DNA of 64,000 bases from Gloeobacter morelensis MG652769 (lineage in GTDB: Bacteria > Cyanobacteriota > Cyanobacteriia > Gloeobacterales > Gloeobacteraceae), in contig NZ_CP063845.1 of the NCBI RefSeq assembly GCF_021018745.1, positions 1,116,001 to 1,180,000 of the forward strand. The letters run 5' to 3'. This document shows, piece by piece, positions 7,690 through 16,590 of the stretch. Position 1 is the first letter of the stretch; the number at the start of each line of letters is the position of its first letter. The notes under the pieces were generated by a model. It saw only the letters and a program-made list of their open reading frames with translations, was not told the DNA's origin and searched no databases. The translations under genes and the position numbers were made by a program.

Positions 7690-9897
7690 TCAGAAATCGC
7701 CTTGGGCGCACAGTAACCGGGCTCGCACCAGGCGAATTTCACTGTAAGAATATTCCTCGCCGAGGTGTTCTTTGACCGGCTTGAGCGTGGCCGTTCCGAG
7801 TTTGAGTAGGGCGGCTTCGATGGTGCACCTGCGCTTCGGCTCGACGAGGCCCTCGATGTCGATGTTCTCGCCCGCTTCGACTAGTTCGGCCAGGTGGCCT
7901 TCGATGGTTTCGGTTCGCAGGCTGCGCTGTTCGGCAATCTGCTCGATGCTCAGGCCCTGCTGCCACAGCTGTAGCGTGAGGGCATGGGTGGAGGCGGTGG
8001 GTGTACCTCTCGGTGGGCGGCGCTCCCGGTGGGCGGGGGCGGGCGGGGAAGTCTCTGCTTGCTCCGATGGTGGGAGAAGGGCGTGCACTTCGCAGTAGGT
8101 GCGGATTTCGGCGGTAAATGGGGTGAAGTAGGCTTCGGCCTTGCGGCTGCCGACGCCCGGGATGGCCAGAAACTGGGTCATCGTCTGGGGGCGCCGCTGG
8201 GCCATCGCTTTGAGGGCGGCGTCGGCAAAGACGACGTAGGGCGGCACGTTCTGCTCGTCGGCCAGGCGCTTGCGCAGGCGGCGCAGGTGCTCGAACAGTG
8301 CTGTGGCGGTGTCGTCTGTTGCCGCCTCGTCTGTGGGTTGGGGTGCGGTGGGGCGAGCGGGAAGCCGGGCGGCTATCACTGTCCGCTGACCGCGCAGCAC
8401 TTCCCAGGAAAGGGCATTGAGCTTGAGCACCGGGTAGCCGTCGGTGGTCTCCGACAACAGCCCCTGGTGCAGGAGGGTGCGGCCCAGGTGCAACCATTCC
8501 GCCTCGCTGCGATCGGCGCCGATGCCGTAGGTGGAGAGCCGGTCGTGCCCCTGGGCACGAATTTTCTGGGTGTTCGCCCCGCGCAGCACCTGGGCGATGT
8601 GCCGCAGGCCAAAGCGCTCCTGGCAGCGGGCCACGCAGGAAAGCAACTTCTGAGCGTCCACGGTCCGCTCCTGGGTGGCGACCGGGCTGCGGCAGTTGTC
8701 GCAGCTGCTGCAGTCCGCTTCGGCGAGCGCTTCGCCAAAGTAGCCCAGCAGGATGCGCCGCCGGCAGACGGTGCTCTCGGCGTAGGCCAGCATCTGGGCA
8801 AGCTGCGAACGGGCGAGGCGCTGCTCCTGGGGATCGGACTTCTGGGCGATCAGATACTCGACTTTGGCCCGATCGCCCGGGCTGAAAAACAGTACGCAAT
8901 CGGCCGGTTGGCCGTCGCGCCCGGCTCGGCCCGACTCCTGGTAGTACCCTTCGAGGTTGCGGGGCAGTTCGTAGTGAAAAACGGCGCGCACATCGGGTTT
9001 GGCGATCCCCATGCCGAAGGCCACCGTCGCCACCAGGACCGGCGCGTCGTCGCGCAAAAAGCGGGTCTGGTGCCGGGTGCGCTCCTCGGCCCCCATCCCA
9101 GCGTGGTACGGCAGTGCGTTCAGACCATCCGCCACCAGACGCTCGGCCAGGTTCTCGACCGCCCGGCGGCTCTGGCAGTAGACGATGGCACTTGCCCCGT
9201 CCAGCCGCCGCAGACGGTCCAACAATTCCGTGTAGGCCCCTTGGTCCTTGGCGAGGACTGCATAGTGCAGGTTCGGCCGGTCGAAACTGGCGATGTGAAT
9301 GTGCGGATCGCGCAACTTCAGCTGCACCAGAATGTCCCGGCGGACGCGCTCGGTGGCCGTGGCGGTGAGCGCCAGGGTCGGCAGGGCCGCAAAGCGCTCG
9401 CGCACTGCCGCAAGCTGGCGGTACTCAGGCCGAAAGTCATGGCCCCATTCGCTCACGCAGTGCGCCTCATCGACTGCCAGAAGCGATAGACCCACCTGGC
9501 GCTGCACATACTCCAAAAACCCCAGACACTCCGCGCTCAAGAGCCGCTCCGGCGAGAGGTACAAAAGCTTCATGCGGCCCTGGGCGATCGCCTGTTCGCG
9601 CCGCGTCCGCTCGCCGGCGGCAAGGGTGCTGTTGAGGAAGGTGGCGGCGATGCCGTTCTCGCGCAGGCGATCGACCTGGTCGTGCATCAGGGCGATCAGC
9701 GGCGAGACGACCACCGTCAACCCGGGCAGCAGCAGGGCGGGCAGCTGGTAGGTGAGCGATTTGCCGCCCCCGGTGGGCATCAAGATGAGCTGATCGCGCC
9801 CGGCAATAGCCTGCTCGACGATCCGGCGCTGGCCGGATCGAAAGTGCTCGTGGCCAAAATGCCGCTTGAGGGCCTCATCCAGTTTTTGGTCGTCCAC
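7690..9897 (-). CDS. recQ: ATP-dependent DNA helicase RecQ
   Basis: A 3'-5' DNA helicase of recombination and repair. Walker A is MPTGGGKSLTYQLPALL, the DEAH box is AVDEAHCVSEWGHDFRPEY, and later superfamily 2 motifs include the arginine-finger stretch QESGRAGRDGQP. A four-Cys zinc-binding motif follows (CRRRILLGYFGE...CSSCDNC). Next come the RQC winged helix, an HRDC domain at about 535-610 and a C-terminal helix-turn-helix tail like that of other RecQ proteins. GTG 9897 (upstream GGAG) gives VDDQKLDEAL as the N-terminus, where the family begins; GTG 9984 would add 29 residues but has a poorly spaced ribosome site. It is convergent with the glycosyltransferase. Confidence 0.95.
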   Translation of the reverse strand: MDDQKLDEALKRHFGHEHFRSGQRRIVEQAIAGRDQLILMPTGGGKSLTYQLPALLLPGLTVVVSPLIALMHDQVDRLRENGIAATFLNSTLAAGERTRREQAIAQGRMKLLYLSPERLLSAECLGFLEYVQRQVGLSLLAVDEAHCVSEWGHDFRPEYRQLAAVRERFAALPTLALTATATERVRRDILVQLKLRDPHIHIASFDRPNLHYAVLAKDQGAYTELLDRLRRLDGASAIVYCQSRRAVENLAERLVADGLNALPYHAGMGAEERTRHQTRFLRDDAPVLVATVAFGMGIAKPDVRAVFHYELPRNLEGYYQESGRAGRDGQPADCVLFFSPGDRAKVEYLIAQKSDPQEQRLARSQLAQMLAYAESTVCRRRILLGYFGEALAEADCSSCDNCRSPVATQERTVDAQKLLSCVARCQERFGLRHIAQVLRGANTQKIRAQGHDRLSTYGIGADRSEAEWLHLGRTLLHQGLLSETTDGYPVLKLNALSWEVLRGQRTVIAARLPARPTAPQPTDEAATDDTATALFEHLRRLRKRLADEQNVPPYVVFADAALKAMAQRRPQTMTQFLAIPGVGSRKAEAYFTPFTAEIRTYCEVHALLPPSEQAETSPPAPAHRERRPPRGTPTASTHALTLQLWQQGLSIEQIAEQRSLRTETIEGHLAELVEAGENIDIEGLVEPKRRCTIEAALLKLGTATLKPVKEHLGEEYSYSEIRLVRARLLCAQGDF

Positions 9898-9987
9898 CGT
9901 CCGCTCCGCATCGCCTGCCCCAAAATCTGGCACACGCGGAGGGCACGGTCCAATAAAACCCACTTCCCAGTCGGTGCCAGCCACCTT

Positions 9988-10293
9988 TTAAGGTTCCCAC
10001 CGCTCCAGCCCCCGGGTGGTGGCGAGCCTTTCGATGTTTTCTTGCAGCCCTGAAAAAGCCTGCCCCTGCCAGTTGCCACAGGCTGGATCACAGCCGAGCG
10101 CCCGAGCAATCTGATGGGCGAAGCGCTGGGGCAGGCATTGTTGATAAATCCGCCAGTACTCGTAGATGCACTCCCGACGCTTAACTAGCAGGGCACGGGT
10201 AGGCAGCGCGTCGCTTTTGGCCCGGTTGAATCTGGGCAAACAGGGTAGTAGATTCCGTAGACACCATGGTCTTGACCTGAAACATTGGTCCAA
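9988..10293 (-). CDS. Possible small hypothetical protein
   Basis: An open frame of 101 codons starts at TTG 10293. The translated second half is Arg-, Cys- and Trp-containing (RRECIYEYWRIYQQCL, ALGCDPACGNWQG) and looks more protein-like than the first half, but I recognise no family. It lies directly upstream of recQ on the same strand. It could be a small gene, a relic, or chance. Otherwise the 413-bp gap between recQ and the STAND gene holds only the promoter near 10341. Confidence 0.3.
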   Translation of the reverse strand: MDQCFRSRPWCLRNLLPCLPRFNRAKSDALPTRALLVKRRECIYEYWRIYQQCLPQRFAHQIARALGCDPACGNWQGQAFSGLQENIERLATTRGLERWEP

Positions 10294-10340
10294 CTGTTTG
10301 GGAGCAGATCACATATTCGGCGCTTTAAATAATTGATCCC

Positions 10341-10369
10341 TTTGCACCGATCTTAGGACTTGTTACAAT
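10341..10369 (+). promoter_or_regulatory. Putative sigma-70 promoter of the STAND operon
   Basis: TTTGCA (10341-10346) and TACAAT (10364-10369) are separated by 17 bp, close to the -35/-10 consensus. They lie 28 bp ahead of the GTG at 10398. The surroundings are AT-richer than the genome average here. Confidence 0.5.
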
Positions 10370-10397
10370 TAGCGTCTCGATATCAATCTATCGACGG

Positions 10398-13367
10398 GTG
10401 GAGGCGTCCACGGTTCCACCTTATGTCCACACCTCCACAATACAAAGGCCGAGTTTGAACGACCAGCCCACTATCGATCTTGAAGGTTTCGCTTCAACAG
10501 CGGGCGGCGCGGCCACGAGCGCAGGTATCGTTTTCCAGCAACAGTTGGCCGCTTCAATTTGCGCTCGAATGCTTTCCGGTCAACCATTAGATGCCCGCTT
10601 CTTGCTTGGAGTCGCGACGCCGGCATGGGTCAGGTTCGAGACTGAGGCGCCTGTCGATGACATTCTCGTCGCAACATCTGCGGATGGCTTTGTGGCCATC
10701 CAGGCGAAGACCACCGTTTCGTTGTCCTGTGAACTGAACAGTCCCTTCGGAAAGACCGTCCTGCAATTTGTCAAGCATTGGATAGTCTGCCGAGACGGCG
10801 ATAGAAGCTCCGGCTGGAACCGGCCGTTGGACCGCCAGCGGGACCGTCTCGTGCTGGCAGTCGGGCCGCAAACGCCGGCCACGATAAGGGTCCACTTGAG
10901 ATCCGCTCTCCAAAGAAAAGGACAGCCCGGCGGGGGAGTGCCGACGCAAGCCCAGTCTCAGGCTTTCGATATCTTCGAGACCTGTGTCCAGACGGCTTGG
11001 TCTTCCATCACGTCCGAGACCTTCCCACAACAACTCTTGGACGACTTGATCCATCTGGTCGTGGTCCTGCCCTTCGACCCAAATGGTGCCGACGGCGATA
11101 CCTCCGCGAATATCCTTTCAAAGGCACTACTAACGGGGGCTGACGCGGTCGGCGCCCTAGCCGGATTGGCCCTAATCTGCGGCCAGCTGATGGCTGAGCG
11201 ACTCGGCGCAGACCTTGTTTCGCTGCGCCAGGTCTTGGTGACGAAAGGCGTGCGGTTATCGGAACCGCCACGCTACGGAAAAGACATCGCAGCGCTTCGT
11301 GCCCATTCCGAGAATGTTGCGAAATCCCTTGAACGGTACGAGGTGATCGAGGCGGAGCCAGGCCAGCCAATCTCGATCGAGCGAGAATGCCAGAGTGTAG
11401 TCAACGCGGCCGCAGAAGCCGGATCTCTGCTCATTGTCGGCGAACCGGGCGCTGGCAAGAGCGGGGTGCTGAATGCGCTTGCCAGGCAGCTTCGCGTGCA
11501 GGGTCACGATGTTCTGGAACTGGCGGTTGATAGCTATTCCGTGGAGAGCTTCGAAGGGCTCTCCAAAGAACTCAAGTTGGAAAACGGGCTGCTCGACGTC
11601 CTTAAAGCATGGGACGGCTCCGGGCCTGGCTGGCTCATCATCGACGCTCTGGACGCGACGCGTGGCAGCAAGGGCGAAGGTGTCTTTCGCGCCCTGATCG
11701 AACAGGTTCTCGACAGAAATACGCGGTGGCAGGTCATCGCGTCGATTCGGGCATTCGATCTGAGGATAGGCATGCAGTTCCGAAAGCTCTTTCGGGGAAT
11801 GCCGCCGTCAACGGACTTATCGGAGCCCAGCTTCTCATCCGTCAGACACATCCGGATACCGCCCTGGTCGGCCTCGGAATTTGACCGCCTGTTAGAACAG
11901 GCGCCTCGCCTCGCCAGAGCCTTTGCTGGCGCTCCCGCGCGACTCCGGGAGTTGGCCGCTACGCCGTTCAACACGCGCCTCATCGCCGACCTGATCTCCG
12001 ACGGGGCCCTGAACGCCAGCTTGAACAATGTGTCGTCGCAGACGGAGCTACTCCAACTTTATTGGGAGTACCGCATCGATCAATACGGCCTGCCAGCACT
12101 GGTCTGTCTCAAACGCATCGTCGAGATAATGGTCAATGGGAGGGCATTGAGAGCCCCGCTCCTCGAAGCTGCGGGCACGGATCCCGCGATGGTGGACGTT
12201 CTTCCGCGCGAGGGCGTACTGCTCCGGGTGGAAGGCGATCGGTGGATCCAATTCCGCCATCATCTTCTCTTCGACTTCGCTGTGGCTCAGCTGCTACTCG
12301 ACCCTGAAGGTCTAGTCAACGGCACCATCCGCTTTCCGAAGGAGGAGGCTCAGGGCCTGGTGTTGGCGCCAGCTATGGCGTTCGTGCTCCAGAAGCTTTG
12401 GGACACCGAGACCAATCGCGCGCGATTCTGGCGAGTAGTCGTACATCTATTGACCGACACTTCAGGCGATCCTGTCATTAAAAGTGCGGTGGGTCGCATC
12501 AGCGCGGAGCACCCCACCGCCGATAACGACGCTCTGCGGCTGGCCGAGCAAGCGCATGTCGATGCTCGAGTTATTGTCGCGCTTTCCCACATAAGCAGTG
12601 CTCTCGCGGTCCGTCTCGAGGACGAGGTAGATACCCCACTCGAGCCATGGATTCGCCTAATCGGCGCGCTGGCGCCGAGTGCACCACTTCTGTCAGGCAG
12701 ACTGCGTTTCCTGTTGTTCCTGTTTCTCGAACGGGCGACCGGGCAGACATCGCGGGCTGAACTCGGCTTCGCGGCCCGTTCGCTGTTGGCCTACGGCCTC
12801 TCCTTGCCCGATCCTGGAAACTTGATGAAGTCTGCAATCGGCTTCGTGGCGGACACCTACGGGACCGACCCGGATAGCTCTCGCGATCTGCTTGCAGCCC
12901 TATTGGCGCCCATGCGGTTGCAAAGCTTCGCTTCGGTCGAAATCCCTGCGCTTTGCCACAAAATCTCTGCGTTCGCTGAGTTAGATCCGATGTTCGCTAT
13001 CAAAATCTACGCCGAAACCTACGGTTTCAATTTTACGGAGCAGCACAAGACCCTATTGTGGTCGAGCCAGATTCTGCCGCTCACCTCCAACACGAAACAG
13101 GACTACGAGATGGCGCGCTATGAGCTCGGAGAGTTTTTTCCGACGTTCCTAGAAAAGCAACCCAAGGCGGCAATCGACGCGCTAATCTGTGCCGTCGAAG
13201 GCTTCGTCGCGCGCGACCACGGGATTTCGCCGGAAGCCCGGGAGCACACCCTGAAGGTCAACAGCCGGATGGTGCGGATGCGCGAGGATCTGAGCTACGT
13301 TTGGGCACACGATCCCGACAATCCCCACGGTCAGGACGGCAGTGTTCTCCTCGCTAAGTTTCGCTAG
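10398..13367 (+). CDS. STAND-type NTPase with N-terminal PD-(D/E)xK nuclease-like domain (defence-like)
   Basis: The 989-residue product has three visible parts. Residues 40-110 look like a Cap4/Mrr-type PD-(D/E)xK nuclease: a helix (IVFQQQLA), then VDDILV at 86-91 and the strand IQAKTT at 101-106, giving the D...QxK pattern. Residues 340-640 look like a STAND/NACHT P-loop NTPase: GEPGAGKS ending near 355, Walker B LIIDALDA near 413-420, a sensor-like ASIRAFDLR, and RHHLLFDFAVAQLL resembling the winged-helix motif of NACHT proteins. The rest is helical. The domain order resembles Avs-like antiphage proteins. The start is uncertain (GTG 10398 or TTG 10455). The frame ends at TAG 13365-13367 and then stays open to 15332 in the same frame, so this may be the first part of one 1,644-residue protein. 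Activity against phage is inference. Confidence 0.75.
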   Translation: MEASTVPPYVHTSTIQRPSLNDQPTIDLEGFASTAGGAATSAGIVFQQQLAASICARMLSGQPLDARFLLGVATPAWVRFETEAPVDDILVATSADGFVAIQAKTTVSLSCELNSPFGKTVLQFVKHWIVCRDGDRSSGWNRPLDRQRDRLVLAVGPQTPATIRVHLRSALQRKGQPGGGVPTQAQSQAFDIFETCVQTAWSSITSETFPQQLLDDLIHLVVVLPFDPNGADGDTSANILSKALLTGADAVGALAGLALICGQLMAERLGADLVSLRQVLVTKGVRLSEPPRYGKDIAALRAHSENVAKSLERYEVIEAEPGQPISIERECQSVVNAAAEAGSLLIVGEPGAGKSGVLNALARQLRVQGHDVLELAVDSYSVESFEGLSKELKLENGLLDVLKAWDGSGPGWLIIDALDATRGSKGEGVFRALIEQVLDRNTRWQVIASIRAFDLRIGMQFRKLFRGMPPSTDLSEPSFSSVRHIRIPPWSASEFDRLLEQAPRLARAFAGAPARLRELAATPFNTRLIADLISDGALNASLNNVSSQTELLQLYWEYRIDQYGLPALVCLKRIVEIMVNGRALRAPLLEAAGTDPAMVDVLPREGVLLRVEGDRWIQFRHHLLFDFAVAQLLLDPEGLVNGTIRFPKEEAQGLVLAPAMAFVLQKLWDTETNRARFWRVVVHLLTDTSGDPVIKSAVGRISAEHPTADNDALRLAEQAHVDARVIVALSHISSALAVRLEDEVDTPLEPWIRLIGALAPSAPLLSGRLRFLLFLFLERATGQTSRAELGFAARSLLAYGLSLPDPGNLMKSAIGFVADTYGTDPDSSRDLLAALLAPMRLQSFASVEIPALCHKISAFAELDPMFAIKIYAETYGFNFTEQHKTLLWSSQILPLTSNTKQDYEMARYELGEFFPTFLEKQPKAAIDALICAVEGFVARDHGISPEAREHTLKVNSRMVRMREDLSYVWAHDPDNPHGQDGSVLLAKFR

Positions 13368-13370
13368 CAT

Positions 13371-15332
13371 TTGAAAACGGTTTCTGAAATGGAAGCGATC
13401 AGGCTTGCCGAGCAGGTTGTGAGAGACGCTTCGCTCGCCGTCTTTTGGTCCCGGCTGTTCATGGTCTCGGTCGAACGCGGCGACGGGCTGGTCGACTTTC
13501 TCTGGCCGTTCGCGTCGCAAGAGCCTTTTCTGGTCGCGCTGGACACCCGCAAGGACGCGATCGATGTGGTGTCCGCAGGGTGCGGGCGTCGGTCCGCCGC
13601 TGAGCGCCTTGACCTTGAGCAGCGGGCGTTCGGTTTCGACTTCTCGGTCTTCACCTACGCTGAGGACGCGCGGAATGCCTTGCTGCGTCGCCTCTTCACT
13701 GCGATCGGCCGCGACAACCTTCTCACGGAGGAGGCCCGTGCGACGTTGGCCGAGCCGGTCGAAGACAACGTCGAGCGCAATGAGCGGCTCTTCGTCATTC
13801 GAAGTTCGAGTGACGCGCCTCCGCCCTATCACTGGATCGACGGGCTCAATCGAAAGATCCCATCGAACGCGAGATTGATCGACGCGATCGAGTCAGCCAA
13901 GGAGACGCTGGGATTGAAGAGTGGTCAATCTTCGCCCGACGGCCTCCGACTGGCGGATGCGCTCGAATCCCTCTCGCGGATCCGCGACGCCCTCCTCGAC
14001 ACCCAAGTGGATCCGGGTTTGCGCAACTATGGCGAAGGTGTGCTCGGCCAGGGCTGTGCGCGTATCGTCGACCTGAAGCTTTTGCCGCCTCAAGATGACG
14101 TTGGCCAGCCAGCCGACCAGGCGGATGCATTCCTCGATCTATTGCGTATCGTGGCGCAGTCGGACGGACCCGAAGTTGACAACGAGACGGAGCAGAGCTT
14201 CGAGAGCACCGCGTCCTGGAGTTCGCCCGCGCCTAGAGTTGAAGCCGGACAGGCCACACTCGATATTTGCCTGCAGCGTCCCGATCTCTATAAGTCACTC
14301 ACCCCGCAGATCGACACGCTTCTGGCTGATCCACATCCGGCGGTTCGACTCCAGACAGCCCTACACCTGCTGCGTATTTGGGACATCGATCGGGACGGCT
14401 TCTGGAGCCGCCTCGAAGGGCGGTTTGTCCTCGAGACAAACCTATCAGTTCTCGACCATCTGATGGGAGGAGCGCTCGGCAGGGTGCTGCATCCAGCGCC
14501 CGAGCGGACCGAGGTGATCATCCTTCAGCTCCTTGAACGCTACGCGGAAGATGATGAGCGGGCCGCAAAGATTAGGGCGAGTGCCGCCGACAAGCTGACC
14601 ATCCTCTGGATCACTTATCAACGCGAGGCCGCCCACTACACCCTTCAGGGCTGGATCGCCGCGCCGGTGCGACGGGCTTCGGAGCTAGAACGTGTATTGA
14701 CCATCCTAAGGAGTTCGGCTGTGGCCGGCCTCGATGATCCAGACGGCAGAGACACGGGCTTGAGGTCGCGGACGCTCGGCTTGATTTCTGCAATCGTTGC
14801 AACGGCAAATGACAGACTGGTTCAACACTACACCAATTCCGCGCCTTCGGAAGCCGAACTTACCGAGGCCCGAGAGTGTGCCCACTTGGTCGACACGGCT
14901 TGTCAGGAACTGTTCTTCGCCACAGGCGGAGCGGGCTGCAACCACAAAACTACCCTTTCGGATCTCGCAGCCTCTCGATTTCTCGAGGAAAGCGCTCCGA
15001 TCTTGCGGTCGATCGGCAACTTCGCGACGCCTCACACAGTCTATTGTTTGCTGCAGTTGCTCGAACGGCTTCAGCCGTTTGACCCTGCTTGCGTTTTTGA
15101 TCTCACCGCGCACGCGCTTCTCAGTAGCGGCGTTCGGTCCGGCTACCAGTACGAGTCGCTGGGCGCGGACCTGTTTGTGAGATTGGTCGGCATTTTCCTA
15201 GCCGACCACCGGGAGATCTTCGAGTCCGCGCCGCGCCGCACCGACCTGATTAATTGCCTCGAAGCTTTCATGGAGGCTGGTTGGCCCGCGGCGTGCCGGC
15301 TCCTCTACCAGCTGCCTGAACTAATCCAGTGA
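13371..15332 (+). CDS. Helical-repeat protein, probable C-terminal part of the preceding STAND protein
   Basis: This open frame of 653 codons is in the same frame as the STAND gene, one codon after its TAG stop. Reading the TAG as Gln gives KFRQHLKTVSEMEAIRLAE, a smooth helix. Candidate starts are TTG 13371 and ATG 13389; neither has a clear ribosome-binding site, which argues for one ancestral gene split by a nonsense change. The product is rich in helices (for example LADPHPAVRLQTALHLLRIW, a HEAT-like unit near residues 310-330) and has no catalytic motif that I can see, as expected of a ligand-sensing C-terminal region. Its stop overlaps the GTG start of the third gene (GTGA). It could also be a separate subunit. 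Confidence 0.65.
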   Translation: MKTVSEMEAIRLAEQVVRDASLAVFWSRLFMVSVERGDGLVDFLWPFASQEPFLVALDTRKDAIDVVSAGCGRRSAAERLDLEQRAFGFDFSVFTYAEDARNALLRRLFTAIGRDNLLTEEARATLAEPVEDNVERNERLFVIRSSSDAPPPYHWIDGLNRKIPSNARLIDAIESAKETLGLKSGQSSPDGLRLADALESLSRIRDALLDTQVDPGLRNYGEGVLGQGCARIVDLKLLPPQDDVGQPADQADAFLDLLRIVAQSDGPEVDNETEQSFESTASWSSPAPRVEAGQATLDICLQRPDLYKSLTPQIDTLLADPHPAVRLQTALHLLRIWDIDRDGFWSRLEGRFVLETNLSVLDHLMGGALGRVLHPAPERTEVIILQLLERYAEDDERAAKIRASAADKLTILWITYQREAAHYTLQGWIAAPVRRASELERVLTILRSSAVAGLDDPDGRDTGLRSRTLGLISAIVATANDRLVQHYTNSAPSEAELTEARECAHLVDTACQELFFATGGAGCNHKTTLSDLAASRFLEESAPILRSIGNFATPHTVYCLLQLLERLQPFDPACVFDLTAHALLSSGVRSGYQYESLGADLFVRLVGIFLADHREIFESAPRRTDLINCLEAFMEAGWPAACRLLYQLPELIQ

Positions 15333-15343
15333 ACGAGGAGCAA

Positions 15344-15351
15344 GCCAAAAA
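15344..15351. repeat. Left copy of 8-bp target-site duplication
   Basis: GCCAAAAA directly abuts the left end of the insertion sequence and is repeated exactly at 16583-16590. Eight base pairs is the usual duplication length for the ISL3 family. Confidence 0.95.
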
Positions 15352-15372
15352 GGCTCTCCTGAGTCCATGGTG
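15352..15372 (+). repeat. ISL3 left terminal inverted repeat
   Basis: Starts GGCTCTCCTGAGTCCATGG; 19 of 21 bases match the reverse complement of the right end. Confidence 0.9.
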
Positions 15373-15401
15373 TATGCTGTATAGCACCATACATTCTGCC
15401 A

Positions 15402-16569
15402 ATGAGTATCGAACTGACGCAACTGCTCGGGCTACCCAACGTTTATGTCGAACGGCAGTCCATCGATGAACGGGGCATTATCTTCTATCTCAAGCCGCTT
15501 GCTCCAGGTATACTCTGCGGCGGTTGCGGCCAGTTTACCGACCGCGAACATCAAGCACGTCCCCTGCACATCCGAGACTTGAAAATACGTAAAATGCCCG
15601 TATTTTTGCACATTCCTCGAAGACAATTTTACTGCCAAACCTGCGAACGCTACTGTACCGAACAACTGGATTTCGTCGATTGGCGACGGCGACACACCCG
15701 CCGTTTCGAGCAGGATATCTACGAGCGGGTACCCGCCTCAAGTCTCGAACAGATTGCGCGCGAAGAAGGCATCAGTCCAGACGAAGTACGAGGCATGTTC
15801 GAGCATGTGGCCAGGCAGTTAAAAAAAAGACTGGGGCCCCGTCAAGCGCATCAGCATCGATGAGTTTAGTGGGCGGCGCGGCCACGATTTTAAAACGGTA
15901 CTTTGCGATATCGAGACTGGCGAATTGCTGGAGGTCATCGATAGTCACAAACAAAAAGAGATCATTGAAAGCCTTTGCCTGCAAGCGCTTGAGGTGCGCG
16001 AAGCTATTGAAGAAGTGAGCATCGACATGTGGGGAGGTTTTCGAAAGGTTGTCCAGGAAGCCTTTCCCAATGCTGTGATTGTCTACGACCGGTTTCACGT
16101 GATGCGGATGGTGAACGAAGAGGTCAAGAAGATTGCTCGCCAATGTGGCTTGGGCAAGCGCAAGGAGCAATTTTTGCTCCTAAAGAATGGAGTGGACTTG
16201 AATGCCGGGCAGAAAGTTCAGCTAGAAACCTATCTGCAGATCGACAAACGTTTACGCAAAGCGTATGAATACAAAGAGGAATTTCGGTGGATTTATGAGA
16301 GGAGTCAGAGTGTAGATGAAGGTCAGCAGAAGTTGGAAGACTGGCTTTTGAAAGCCCGCAAGGTATATGGGAAGGTGGTGCAGACCATTACAGAACATTT
16401 CGAGGGGGTCTGCAACTATTTTATCCGTCGGTCGAGTAGTGGAGTGATGGAGGGCATCAACAACCGCATCAAGTTAATCAAACGCCAGGGCTACGGCTTT
16501 ACAAACTTTGAGAACCTGCGCTTGCGGCTGCTCGCTGGCTTTGCCAAGAAGGGATGCTGCTCACCTTGA
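15402..16569 (+). pseudogene. ISL3-family transposase, frameshifted at an A8 run
   Basis: The N-terminal frame (15402-15863) has the ISL3 zinc ribbon (CGGCGQF...CQTCERYC) and a helix-turn-helix region. Just after the run of eight A at 15821-15828 the protein continues in the +1 frame: RISIDEFS with the first catalytic Asp, SIDMWGGF and VYDRFHVM with the second, then GVMEGINNRIK with the Glu, ending KKGCCSP at 16569. Together they make about 390 residues, normal for the family. Either the copy is dead by one inserted A, or the run supports transcriptional slippage or frameshifting that restores the enzyme. The stop lies inside the right inverted repeat. Confidence 0.85.
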
Positions 16570-16582
16570 ACTCAGGAGAGCC
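16562..16582 (-). repeat. ISL3 right terminal inverted repeat
   Basis: On the minus strand it reads GGCTCTCCTGAGTTCAAGG, matching the left end except at two positions. Confidence 0.9.
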
Positions 16583-16590
16583 GCCAAAAA
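16583..16590. repeat. Right copy of 8-bp target-site duplication
   Basis: GCCAAAAA immediately follows the element and is identical to 15344-15351. Confidence 0.95.

Larger units (their letters stand above)
15352..16582 (+). mobile_element. Complete ISL3-family insertion sequence (1,231 bp)
   Basis: The ends are near-perfect inverted repeats beginning GGCTCTCCTGAGT, and the element is flanked by GCCAAAAA on both sides. GGCTCT ends, an 8-bp duplication, the size and a single zinc-ribbon DDE transposase all fit ISL3. The intact duplication and well-matched ends suggest a recent insertion. It disrupts the last gene of the STAND operon. An internal palindrome (ATGGTG...CACCAT, 15367-15390) lies just inside the left end and may be part of the transposase promoter or binding region. 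Confidence 0.92.

Noticed and set aside
7520-7711. 63-codon minus-strand open frame between recQ and the hairpins
   Set aside because: It overlaps the recQ end and the inverted repeat. Parts look protein-like (LWVGVLLNALLDGAIRQQ), but there is no ribosome site and no family; at most a relic.
7984-9489. 501-codon plus-strand open frame opposite recQ
   Set aside because: RecQ motifs are unambiguous on the minus strand; the opposite frame is low-complexity and matches nothing.
13365-13367. Genome-wide recoding of TAG
   Set aside because: TAG is the normal stop of several intact genes here (HEAT-repeat, glycosyltransferase, HLIP, fabI), so reassignment is not plausible.
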